Shown here one piece after another: positions 26,723 through 33,101 of a stretch of DNA of 64,000 nucleotides. The DNA comes from CAYSWK01 sp964434735 (GTDB lineage: Archaea; Micrarchaeota; Micrarchaeia; Anstonellales; Bilamarchaeaceae). Numbering within the stretch: the stretch's first letter is position 1; each line of letters opens with the position of its first letter. Below the pieces are notes generated by a model that saw only the letters and a list, made by a program, of their open reading frames with translations, did no database searches and had not been told where the DNA came from. A program made the translations under genes and the position numbers. The DNA is taken from the NCBI GenBank assembly GCA_964434735.1, contig CAYSWK010000002.1, positions 1 to 64,000 on the forward strand, in the 5' to 3' direction.

Positions 26723-27580
26723 TTGCTTGAGGAACTTGCATCCTACTGCCCGCTGGATTCAATCACCGAAGGAATGGCAACGATATCAAATTCATTCCGT
26801 ATAAACTCACTTAAAGTCTCACCGCTTGCGTTTGAAACGATAAGCGCCATCGAAAGAAAACAGGTTCCTTGGTACCCTCATGCATATACGTGCAGCAAAA
26901 AAATTGAACTTGGCAAAACATTTGAATTTTTTCTTGGCTATATTCATCCCCAAAGCCTTGGCTCAATGGTTCCTCCATTAGTACTACATCCTAAACCTGC
27001 AGATAAAGTGCTTGACCTCACGGCAAGCCCGGGAAGCAAAACCTCTCAGCTTGCCATGATGATGGAAAATAAAGGAATCCTCATTGCCAATGATGTACGC
27101 GAACGCGAGGCCGGGCTCATCGGAACGCTTACGCGCCTTGGAGTATTCAACGTAGTTGTTTCAACAAAAGATGCACGGACCTGGCCAATCAAGCATGAAT
27201 TTGACCGGGTGCTTCTTGATGCCCCCTGTTCTGCGCTTGGTTCAACACTCAAATCATGGAAACGGTTTTCGCTTGAATACTCCCAAAAACTTTCAACCAT
27301 CCAATCAACAATGCTCATACGCGCATTCGATGCGCTTAAGGACGGGGGGACGCTCGTGTATTCAACTTGTACCTTTTCCCCCTTTGAAAATGAAGTGGTG
27401 ATTGCAAACCTGCTCAAAGCACGCGACCATGCGCGTATAGAAAAAATCCCTCTTGAAATACCGCATGAAAACGGATTGAAGGAATTCGGCGAAGGGCTTG
27501 AAAAAACATGGAGGATATACCCCCACCATCTTCAAAGCGAGGGATTCTTCGTAGCAAAAATAAGCAAGGTGCAGCCATGA
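26723..27580 (+). CDS. NOL1/NOP2/Sun family tRNA or rRNA cytosine-5 methyltransferase
   Basis: 285 residues of an RNA m5C methyltransferase. SAM site DLTASPGSKTSQLA (about 94-107), catalytic motif IV LLDAPCSALGS (PC), and motif VI YSTCTFSPFENE (TC, the nucleophile). TTG start preceded by AAGGTGA at 26712-26718, a well-placed ribosome binding site. The usual C-terminal PUA domain is absent from this protein and appears as the next gene, overlapping by ATGA. Substrate tRNA (Trm4-like) is likely; rRNA is possible. Confidence 0.86.
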   Translation: MLEELASYCPLDSITEGMATISNSFRINSLKVSPLAFETISAIERKQVPWYPHAYTCSKKIELGKTFEFFLGYIHPQSLGSMVPPLVLHPKPADKVLDLTASPGSKTSQLAMMMENKGILIANDVREREAGLIGTLTRLGVFNVVVSTKDARTWPIKHEFDRVLLDAPCSALGSTLKSWKRFSLEYSQKLSTIQSTMLIRAFDALKDGGTLVYSTCTFSPFENEVVIANLLKARDHARIEKIPLEIPHENGLKEFGEGLEKTWRIYPHHLQSEGFFVAKISKVQP

Positions 27581-28026
27581 AAATAACAAAACCTGCAGAA
27601 CTTGAAGAATATTTGCGCGTACGATTCAACTTAACGCTTCCGACGTACCTTGAACTATCCTCAACAGAACAGCACGGCATCCGCGTACACACCAAGCACG
27701 TTCATGGCTCAAAGGCATGGGGCCTCAAAGGAATCCGTGCCTATTCAAAAAAAGACGGCCTAAGCACCTGGCTTATCCAGGCAATAGGAATGCATGCGAC
27801 AAAAAATATGGTTGCGGCGAATAAGGAAGAGGCGCTTCTTTTCTGCGAGGGAAAAGAATTCAAGAAAAAACTGAAAATGGAAGACGGCGACGTCATTGTT
27901 TCTTACAAGGGACATATTCTTGGCCTAGGGATCTTCAAAAAAGGAATAATTACGAGTAAAGTGCAGGGGAAACGTGCTCGTGCCATTTCAAACGACCTTC
28001 GGGCCTATCCAGGTAGGAATGTGTAA
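27577..28026 (+). CDS. PUA-like RNA-binding partner of the m5C methyltransferase
   Basis: 149 residues from the ATG at 27577, overlapping the methyltransferase stop. The C-terminal part GDVIVSYKGHILGLGIFKKGIITSKVQGKRARAIS matches the methyltransferase-associated PUA-type domain (G-x-x-L-G-x-G...K/R-R-A pattern). In many relatives this domain is fused to the NSUN enzyme or lies as a separate chain. I infer it presents tRNA to the catalytic subunit. Confidence 0.7.
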   Translation: MKITKPAELEEYLRVRFNLTLPTYLELSSTEQHGIRVHTKHVHGSKAWGLKGIRAYSKKDGLSTWLIQAIGMHATKNMVAANKEEALLFCEGKEFKKKLKMEDGDVIVSYKGHILGLGIFKKGIITSKVQGKRARAISNDLRAYPGRNV

Positions 28027-28037
28027 ACGATTAGCTA

Positions 28038-29012
28038 TTATGTTATCGAAACCATGCTTCCTACTACCAAAAGTGCAAACCAGAATGCCGCCAGCGCAAA
28101 CGCAGCAACAAGCGGGAAATACTTCAACCCATACAACGGCTTACCTGTTGAAATGACGCCGTTAAGTATGCTTGAAAGGAGGGCAGTTATGATAAGTGAA
28201 ATGATTGCCGCAAACCTCATCTCTTCAACCGTAACGGGCAATTTCCCAGCAAAAATAGGAACCGACTTGCTGATGGAACCGATGCTGCTTATACCTGATT
28301 GCTCCTGAATGGAAGAAAAAAGGTTTAAGAAACTCACTGAAACCGCAAGCAAGAAAGGCATGACGATAATGACAATAAATGCAAGGAAAATAGTGTATGA
28401 TTGAGTCTGCATAACCAGCTCCTGCTTGAGCTCGCGGATTCTTCGTATTTCCTCCGCGTTTGCGAGCAAAAGCTTTGCAAGCTGTCCGCCGCTTCGTGAT
28501 GCTTTTGAGAACAAATCAATAGAGCGCTTGAAAACTACGGAATCAAACCTACCTTCAAGCATGCGCAACACTTCCACGAGTGAGGTACGCGCACTGACCA
28601 TAGCACCAACCGAATGAATCTCATAGTACAATCCCTTAAATTCCTCACGGTTGGCACGCATAAATGCATCATAGGGAGTCATACCTGCACGTAAATTCGA
28701 TGCAGTAATAGTGAGGAATTCAGGAAGCACCTTTTCAACCTGTTCCGTACGGGAAACCTGCTTGAAGAAAAGAGAAACGTATTGAAGGAAGGTAAGGAAT
28801 AAAAGTGCGGCAACAAACATTCCTGCTGCAATTAGGAGCGTTTTTGTTACAAGATATGCCCCAAGAGAGATAAGGAGGGAAAAGAAGGGAATGAAAAAAA
28901 TCCGCTTGCCGATCCACTGGTCGGCATCCTCATATATACCCAAACGGACAAAACGGGCCGACGTGCTTGCAAGGAATTTTTTATTGATTCGGCCAAGGTT
29001 TCTAAACGCCAT
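28038..29012 (-). CDS. TadC/FlaJ-like pilus assembly membrane protein (single T2SSF domain), downstream copy
   Basis: 324 residues. One type II secretion F domain (about 95-225, with EVLRMLEGRF and GQLAKLLLANAEEIRRIRELKQEL), flanked by transmembrane helices near 40-80, 200-235 and 260-320. Last gene of the minus-strand unit ATPase, membrane core 1, membrane core 2. Together with the next gene upstream it gives the two halves that are one protein at 13326-14870. Confidence 0.8.
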   Translation of the reverse strand: MAFRNLGRINKKFLASTSARFVRLGIYEDADQWIGKRIFFIPFFSLLISLGAYLVTKTLLIAAGMFVAALLFLTFLQYVSLFFKQVSRTEQVEKVLPEFLTITASNLRAGMTPYDAFMRANREEFKGLYYEIHSVGAMVSARTSLVEVLRMLEGRFDSVVFKRSIDLFSKASRSGGQLAKLLLANAEEIRRIRELKQELVMQTQSYTIFLAFIVIIVMPFLLAVSVSFLNLFSSIQEQSGISSIGSISKSVPIFAGKLPVTVEEMRFAAIISLIITALLSSILNGVISTGKPLYGLKYFPLVAAFALAAFWFALLVVGSMVSIT

Positions 29013-29013
29013 A

Positions 29014-29991
29014 TTATCCCCCTATTACCTCAGGCCTGCTTGTTGAAACAAAGCCGATGATCGCAATTTGCATAAATACGCTGCCGCCAAGCAACAAATA
29101 GATAGTCGTTGCATCAATCCCAACTCCGCTAAATGAAGAAAGCAAAATCAAAAACGTAATTCCTAATGAAGGTACGGCTGCCGCAATCATCATGTAAATG
29201 AGCATGATGAAATTAAGGCTTGCCGAATAAGCCTTGATGTCTGCAAGAAGCTTTTTTTCAAGGGCGTCTATGACGCTTACCAATGAAACATTTACCTTTG
29301 CACCACTTTCAAGCGAATTGACAACCTGCCACAGACTACGCTTAAGGAATTCATTCTTGCTTTCGATGGCAAGATGCTTAAGGCTTGCTTTTTCCGAGTA
29401 TCCCGACTCAATTTTTCTTACCGCAGTGTTAAAGTCACGTGAAACATACCCGTAATCGCCAATGCTGATGTTGCGTATTGCCTCGAAAAGGGTAAGGCCG
29501 CTTTCAATCCCCATCGTGACCTCACGCAATGCAAAAAGAAGATCCTTGTTCTGCTTTGCAATAATTTGATTGGCAATAATCATAGGGTATACTAGGTGAA
29601 GTAAGAAAAAAAGAAAAATGAACCCTGCTGAAAAAAGAATGCTTCGTAAAACCAAAAATTGCAAAGGGTTAAGCTGCAATTCAAAAAATGACGTTTCTGC
29701 AACAGATACAAAACCCGCATTTTTGCTTACAAGCGAAAGCACAACTGGCTCCGAAGTAAGGGGAGTTATGACAAAAAGAACAAGAAAAATAAGAATGGCA
29801 AAAAAGAACCCGTAAAGGCAGGATGAAAGAAACGAAGCAGCGGCATACTGCTTTGCAGTAGTATGAATTTCAAGGTACTCAAGCTGGAAATCAAGTTCGG
29901 GGAAAAACTTAAGAAGACGATTAAACGGAAGGCGCATCACCCAGGTTCCCTTAAGCCGGGCAGGGTCAACCAAAAGAAAGGGTATTTTCAT
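29014..29991 (-). CDS. TadB/FlaJ-like pilus assembly membrane protein (single T2SSF domain)
   Basis: 325 residues from ATG 29991, one base after the ATPase stop; the upstream open frame overlaps the ATPase and is not used. One T2SSF domain (about 160-265, REVTMGIESGLTLFEAIRN and LAIESKNEFLKRSLWQVVNSLESGAKV) and transmembrane helices near 60-90, 115-150 and 265-320. Works with the ATPase 29993-31699. The two membrane genes are 1 base apart. Confidence 0.82.
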   Translation of the reverse strand: MKIPFLLVDPARLKGTWVMRLPFNRLLKFFPELDFQLEYLEIHTTAKQYAAASFLSSCLYGFFFAILIFLVLFVITPLTSEPVVLSLVSKNAGFVSVAETSFFELQLNPLQFLVLRSILFSAGFIFLFFLLHLVYPMIIANQIIAKQNKDLLFALREVTMGIESGLTLFEAIRNISIGDYGYVSRDFNTAVRKIESGYSEKASLKHLAIESKNEFLKRSLWQVVNSLESGAKVNVSLVSVIDALEKKLLADIKAYSASLNFIMLIYMMIAAAVPSLGITFLILLSSFSGVGIDATTIYLLLGGSVFMQIAIIGFVSTSRPEVIGG

Positions 29992-29992
29992 A

Positions 29993-31699
29993 TTATACCA
30001 GCTTCTTTGCGCTCTGGTTCTTGCGGGCGGCCTCGATAACCTCATCGGGGGAAAGATAGTACTTCTTTATGATTTCACCGACCTGGTTGATGTCCTCAAT
30101 CTTATTTTTCACCATCCATTCAAGAATGCCCTTTTTCTCCTTCTGGTCATCATAAATTTCCTTCTCAGTCATACCTGTGTGAAGGTTTATGTTTTCAATA
30201 TAACGATGAGGAGGTTTTACCATTTGGAACTCGTCCTGCCTTGCACGCCAGACAAACACACGATTTATTTCCGGGCCGTTTGCGCCAGGTATAACTTCAG
30301 AAATTTCAAGCGTCCTTCTTAAGTTTCTTCTTCGGTCACGGAACTGCACCATGACCAAGTGGATGTCTTCAACTTCAGCAGGAGGGATTTCTATTGGAGG
30401 CTCAGTGAGACGCTTAAGCATCTGGCTTCCCGTATCGGCGTGCATGGTCGCGTAAACTGAATGCCCCGTGTGCATTGCCTCGAACAGGACCTCGGCTTCG
30501 CGTTTTCTTCGCACTTCGCCCATGATAATGCGGTCAGGGCGCATACGTAATGCATTAACTACCAAGTCAAGCATCGAAACCTCACCCAAACCTTCAGAAT
30601 TTGCCGCACGAGTTGCCATAGGAACCCAGTTCCATTGATAATCTGGAAGAAGCAGTTCACGCGTATCCTCAATGGTTACAATACGCTGCTGAGGAGGGAT
30701 AAGCGCCAATACACCGTTAAGTGCCGACGTCTTGCCGCTTGCGGTGCCTCCCCCTACGAGGACGTTTGCTTCATAATGTATTGCCTGCCATAAAAGCGCC
30801 GCCATATCGGTTGACATGGTTTTTTGCAAACCGATCATGTGAATAATCGTCCAGGGGTTTCGCGCAAAAAGACGCAACGTAATCGTATTGCCTGCGGTTG
30901 AAATGGGAAACAACGTTGCATTGACACGGTCACCAGTTTGAAGGTGCGCATCTAAAATAGGATTAAGAGTATTGATCTGCTTTCCGACCCTTCGAGCGAT
31001 CTGTGCGGAATAATTCTCGATTTCATCCTCGTTTTCCGCCTTGAGGCTTGTCTGCATCCACCCCAATTTACGGTGGTACACTGCAAGCGTGTTCTTGCTT
31101 GAATTGGCAACGATTTCTTCAAGCCAATTATCTGCAATAAGCAAGTCCAATTTTCCAAGCCCGTACATGTCACGGAAAAGCCATGACGCGCATGCGCTCA
31201 ATGCGTCCCCTTGCGCAAGCGGTTTAAGTGCATCAAGGATTGTTGCAAATTTTTCCTTTTTTGAATCCTGACCCTTTCGTGCACGTTCCTCGTTTAAAAT
31301 AGCAATTTGCTTTTTGAGCGAATTAAGGTAAAGTCTCGTATAGTATGAGATGCTTGGCAACTCAACAAAATAACGCTTTGCGCCTTCTGCCTCATACAGG
31401 TGCGCCTTGGCAACAGGGACACCTTCGTCTTTTACATCATACGTATCGATTGCCTTGGTCTTTGCGGGCAAGGCGGAATCGTCCTCAACAGGCGGCTTGA
31501 TATTACGTATAAAGGGGCGCGAAAAAAAATTAAGCGGATACACAAGTTCAAGTGCGCCTTCTTTTTCAAGCACACGCGCAATTGATTCAACAAGTGAAAA
31601 AGGAGTCTTGGTTTGCTTTGCAATGGCGACAAGCGTGATGCGCTTTTGCCCTTTACAGGCGGTTATAACTTCATCAACCTTGGTTTTGTAGTCTGCCAT
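29993..31699 (-). CDS. Type IV pilus/secretion ATPase (FlaI/TadA-like), second copy
   Basis: 568 residues, longer than the copy at 12 kb because of an N-terminal regulatory region with a winged-helix-like start (ITLVAIAKQTKTPFSLVESIARVLEKEGALELV). Walker A VGGGTASGKTSALN, Asp box TIEDTRELLLPDY, Walker B region LRMRPDRIIMGEVR and His box HTGHSVYATMHADT. It powers assembly of pili from the class III pilins. First gene of a three-gene operon. Confidence 0.9.
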   Translation of the reverse strand: MADYKTKVDEVITACKGQKRITLVAIAKQTKTPFSLVESIARVLEKEGALELVYPLNFFSRPFIRNIKPPVEDDSALPAKTKAIDTYDVKDEGVPVAKAHLYEAEGAKRYFVELPSISYYTRLYLNSLKKQIAILNEERARKGQDSKKEKFATILDALKPLAQGDALSACASWLFRDMYGLGKLDLLIADNWLEEIVANSSKNTLAVYHRKLGWMQTSLKAENEDEIENYSAQIARRVGKQINTLNPILDAHLQTGDRVNATLFPISTAGNTITLRLFARNPWTIIHMIGLQKTMSTDMAALLWQAIHYEANVLVGGGTASGKTSALNGVLALIPPQQRIVTIEDTRELLLPDYQWNWVPMATRAANSEGLGEVSMLDLVVNALRMRPDRIIMGEVRRKREAEVLFEAMHTGHSVYATMHADTGSQMLKRLTEPPIEIPPAEVEDIHLVMVQFRDRRRNLRRTLEISEVIPGANGPEINRVFVWRARQDEFQMVKPPHRYIENINLHTGMTEKEIYDDQKEKKGILEWMVKNKIEDINQVGEIIKKYYLSPDEVIEAARKNQSAKKLV

Positions 31700-31792
31700 C
31701 GAATGTGCTTGCTGTTGTGATGTTTATATTTGTTACGCATTCTTGAAAATTAAAAAAATACAAGTCTGATTGCACTAGGTGTACAATAGCCA

Positions 31793-31813
31793 GCAATTTC
31801 AAAAAGAAATTGC
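31793..31813. terminator. 8-bp hairpin downstream of tRNA-Leu(CAG)
   Basis: GCAATTTC at 31793-31800 and GAAATTGC at 31806-31813 form a perfect 8-bp stem with a 5-base loop. On the minus strand it lies about 100 bases past the tRNA-Leu 3' end, between that gene and the FlaI-like ATPase. It could end the tRNA transcript or guard the ATPase promoter; I see nothing that decides this. Confidence 0.35.
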
Positions 31814-31839
31814 AAGTTCAAGTTAACTTTGTTAACAGT

Positions 31840-31923
31840 CCTTTCATTTTTTATAAGCAAAAATGCAAGAGTAATTGAACTTCGTTCAAAACCCTTCCAT
31901 TTTTGTGAGCAAAAATGCAAGAG
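31840..31923 (-). repeat. Tandem duplication of the tRNA-Leu 3' end and its trailer (52-base period)
   Basis: The tRNA 3' acceptor CTCTTGCA plus trailer ATTTTTGCTCACAAAAATG (minus strand, 31923 down) recurs 52 bases further on as CTCTTGCA plus ATTTTTGCTTATAAAAAATG (31871 down). Each copy is followed by AAGG and a different small palindrome (31875-31889 and 31822-31836). Looks like an old tandem duplication of the tRNA end. Confidence 0.65.
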
Positions 31924-32108
31924 GCAGGATATTCACTGTTTCCCGCACCCTGCAGTCTGCATCCAGAAATTACTGGAAACAGGTAACTGGCTGCTGGAAA
32001 CTGATTTGAACCTGCGTAGTCACTAAGACACCAAACATCTCCGGCAATTTGACAACGTCAAAAAGCCTCCTGAATCTGGCACGTTTGACCGGGCTCCGCC
32101 ACTCTTGC
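31916..32108 (-). tRNA. tRNA-Leu (anticodon CAG) with two introns
   Basis: Acceptor GCAAGAG (32108-32102) pairs with CTCTTGC (31923-31917), discriminator A at 31916, no encoded CCA. D-arm GAGCCCGGTCAAA is Leu-like. Anticodon stem CCAGA/TTTGG with CAG at 32072-32070. Long variable arm GTC-TTAGT-GAC. Intron 1 (32068-32037, 32 nt) at position 37/38. Intron 2 (32004-31930, 75 nt) in the T-loop between positions 59 and 60; removing it restores GCAGG-TTCAAAT-CCTGC. The splice ends form a bulge-helix-bulge: central helix TTCA/TGAA, bulges AAT and TAT. Mature RNA 86 nt. Confidence 0.88.
31930..32004 (-). other. T-loop tRNA intron (59/60) with bulge-helix-bulge
   Basis: On the minus strand the exon stem GCAGG/CCTGC is followed on one side by TTCA then bulge AAT, and on the other by TGAA then bulge TAT. 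TTCA/TGAA gives the 4-bp central helix, and the intron continues with GTTTCC pairing to GGAAAC. Cutting after the second base of each bulge (the tRNA splicing endonuclease rule) gives AA|T and TA|T, and ligation yields a normal TTCAAAT T-loop. Confidence 0.85.
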
Positions 32109-32120
32109 GTTTACTTATGT

Positions 32121-32134
32121 TTTCCGAATACAAC
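32121..32134 (-). promoter_or_regulatory. Promoter-like box of tRNA-Leu(CAG), weak copy
   Basis: TTTCCGAATACAAC (plus-strand reading) matches 9 of 14 positions of the box TCTTCTTATGCAAC found at 32281 and 49485. As in those copies, its first base is 13 positions above the 5' base of the RNA (32108). Confidence 0.4.
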
Positions 32135-32174
32135 GTAGCGGCCTATTCCAAGAAAGTACTTAGAGTTGGCCTTG

Positions 32175-32192
32175 CTCGCACTTTCGTGCGAG
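32175..32192. repeat. 7-bp GNRA-type hairpin
   Basis: CTCGCAC (32175-32181) and GTGCGAG (32186-32192) form a perfect stem; on the minus strand the loop is GAAA, a stable GNRA tetraloop. It directly follows the tRNA-like element 32199-32268 and could be part of the same RNA or its 3' processing or termination signal. Confidence 0.5.
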
Positions 32193-32198
32193 AGCTTT

Positions 32199-32268
32199 TG
32201 CAAGAGCTTGGGTTCCGAAGGAACCTGGCGGGCATTGACGCGCACGTCAACCAAACCGCCACTCTTGC
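32199..32268 (-). ncRNA. tRNA-sized structured RNA element with tRNA-Leu acceptor stem
   Basis: Minus strand: GCAAGAG (32268-32262) pairs with CTCTTGC (32206-32200), then A, exactly the acceptor stem and discriminator of the neighbouring tRNA-Leu(CAG); the first 13 bases GCAAGAGTGGCGG are identical. Inside, GGCGG/CCGCC plus TTGACG/CGTCAA form one long arm with a TGCG loop, and GGTTCC/GGAACC forms a second. There is no anticodon arm and no T-loop, so it is not a normal tRNA. A 14-base promoter box identical to that of tRNA-Leu(UAA) sits at the same distance upstream. Expression is inferred. Confidence 0.45.
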
Positions 32269-32280
32269 GTGGTATTATGT

Positions 32281-32294
32281 TCTTCTTATGCAAC
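32281..32294 (-). promoter_or_regulatory. tRNA-type promoter box of the structured element
   Basis: TCTTCTTATGCAAC (plus-strand reading; minus GTTGCATAAGAAGA) is identical to the box at 49485-49498 before tRNA-Leu(UAA). In both cases the first base is 13 positions above the 5' end of the GCAAG acceptor. The GCATAAG core is TATA-like and about 25 bases from a likely start. Confidence 0.5.
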
Positions 32295-32331
32295 ATCCGT
32301 TGATTGAACATGCTACTCTTGCCTCGTTACT

Positions 32332-32340
32332 CTTATAAAT
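32332..32340 (+). promoter_or_regulatory. TATA box of the KaiC-like gene
   Basis: CTTATAAAT lies 21-29 bases before the ATG at 32361, the normal archaeal TATA spacing for a nearly leaderless message. Confidence 0.6.
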
Positions 32341-32360
32341 ATGACAAGTGAGAGAAACGC

Positions 32361-33101
32361 ATGGCATCCCGTGATACAACTCCCGCATATGTACCAAAAA
32401 CCATCGAAAGAATCAAAAGCGGAATTCCCGGATTTGACCAATTGATCCAGGGGGGATTTGTAAATCATTCAACAACGCTTGTACGCGGTGGAACGGGAAC
32501 GGGGAAAACCCTTTTTTGCCTCCAGTATTTATACAAGGGAATACGTGAACATAATGAACCGGGCGTATTCATCTCATTTGCAGAAACTGAGGAAGAAATC
32601 ATACAGCACGGCAACAGCTTTGGCTGGGATCTTGAAGAATTAATAAAAAAGAAACAATTTGCGATCATACAATATGCGCCGCACGAAATCGCCCACGTCA
32701 TGGAAGAGGGGGGCGGAAGCGTCCGTGACACCATCGAGTCCCTTGGCGCAAAACGCCTTGTCATCGATTCCATAACTGCATACTCACTTTTATTTGAAAA
32801 TGAATACAAGGCAGATGAATCAATATTGGACCTCTTCCAGCTGCTCAAAAAATGGGGATGTACTTCATTAGTAACTTCAGAATATCCTGTATATGTGGAT
32901 CAAAGCACCCCGGAAAGGCTTGGGTTTCTTACCGATGGAATACTTAACCTCTATTATTTTAGGGTAAACAACAAAAGAATACGTGGGCTTGAAGTGCTCA
33001 AAATGCGGGATACGCACCAGGAGAATACCATCCGTTCGATGGAAGTAAGTAAGACGGGAATTATAATTGGCAAACCGCTTTCATTAAGAGGTCAAGCATG
33101 A
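32361..33101 (+). CDS. KaiC/RadA-like ATPase (FlaH-type)
   Basis: 246 residues, single KaiC domain. Walker A GGTGTGKT (43-50), Walker B RLVIDSITAY (about 131-140). The opening ERIKSGIPGFDQLIQGGF is typical of archaeal KaiC-like regulators; single-domain members include FlaH, which binds FlaI in the archaellum motor. It overlaps by ATGA with a pilin-like giant protein and sits near the FlaI-like operon, which supports a role in surface appendage control. Other KaiC-like proteins act in signalling, so FlaH is not certain. Confidence 0.75.
   Translation: MASRDTTPAYVPKTIERIKSGIPGFDQLIQGGFVNHSTTLVRGGTGTGKTLFCLQYLYKGIREHNEPGVFISFAETEEEIIQHGNSFGWDLEELIKKKQFAIIQYAPHEIAHVMEEGGGSVRDTIESLGAKRLVIDSITAYSLLFENEYKADESILDLFQLLKKWGCTSLVTSEYPVYVDQSTPERLGFLTDGILNLYYFRVNNKRIRGLEVLKMRDTHQENTIRSMEVSKTGIIIGKPLSLRGQA

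Noticed and set aside
31916..32108. Split or permuted tRNA at the tRNA-Leu(CAG) locus
   Set aside because: The exons are in normal order on one strand and both introns have bulge-helix-bulge ends, so cis-splicing explains everything.
32199..32268. Calling the 70-base element an ordinary tRNA
   Set aside because: There is no anticodon arm and no seven-base T-loop; the GGTTCC/GGAACC hairpin is not a T-arm. It is kept as an unclassified structured RNA.
31829..32338. Open reading frames at 31829-32026 and 32105-32338 (plus) and 32111-32311 (minus)
   Set aside because: They overlap the tRNA-Leu(CAG) gene, its introns and the structured element; composition and hairpins fit RNA, and no start signals or protein features are visible.
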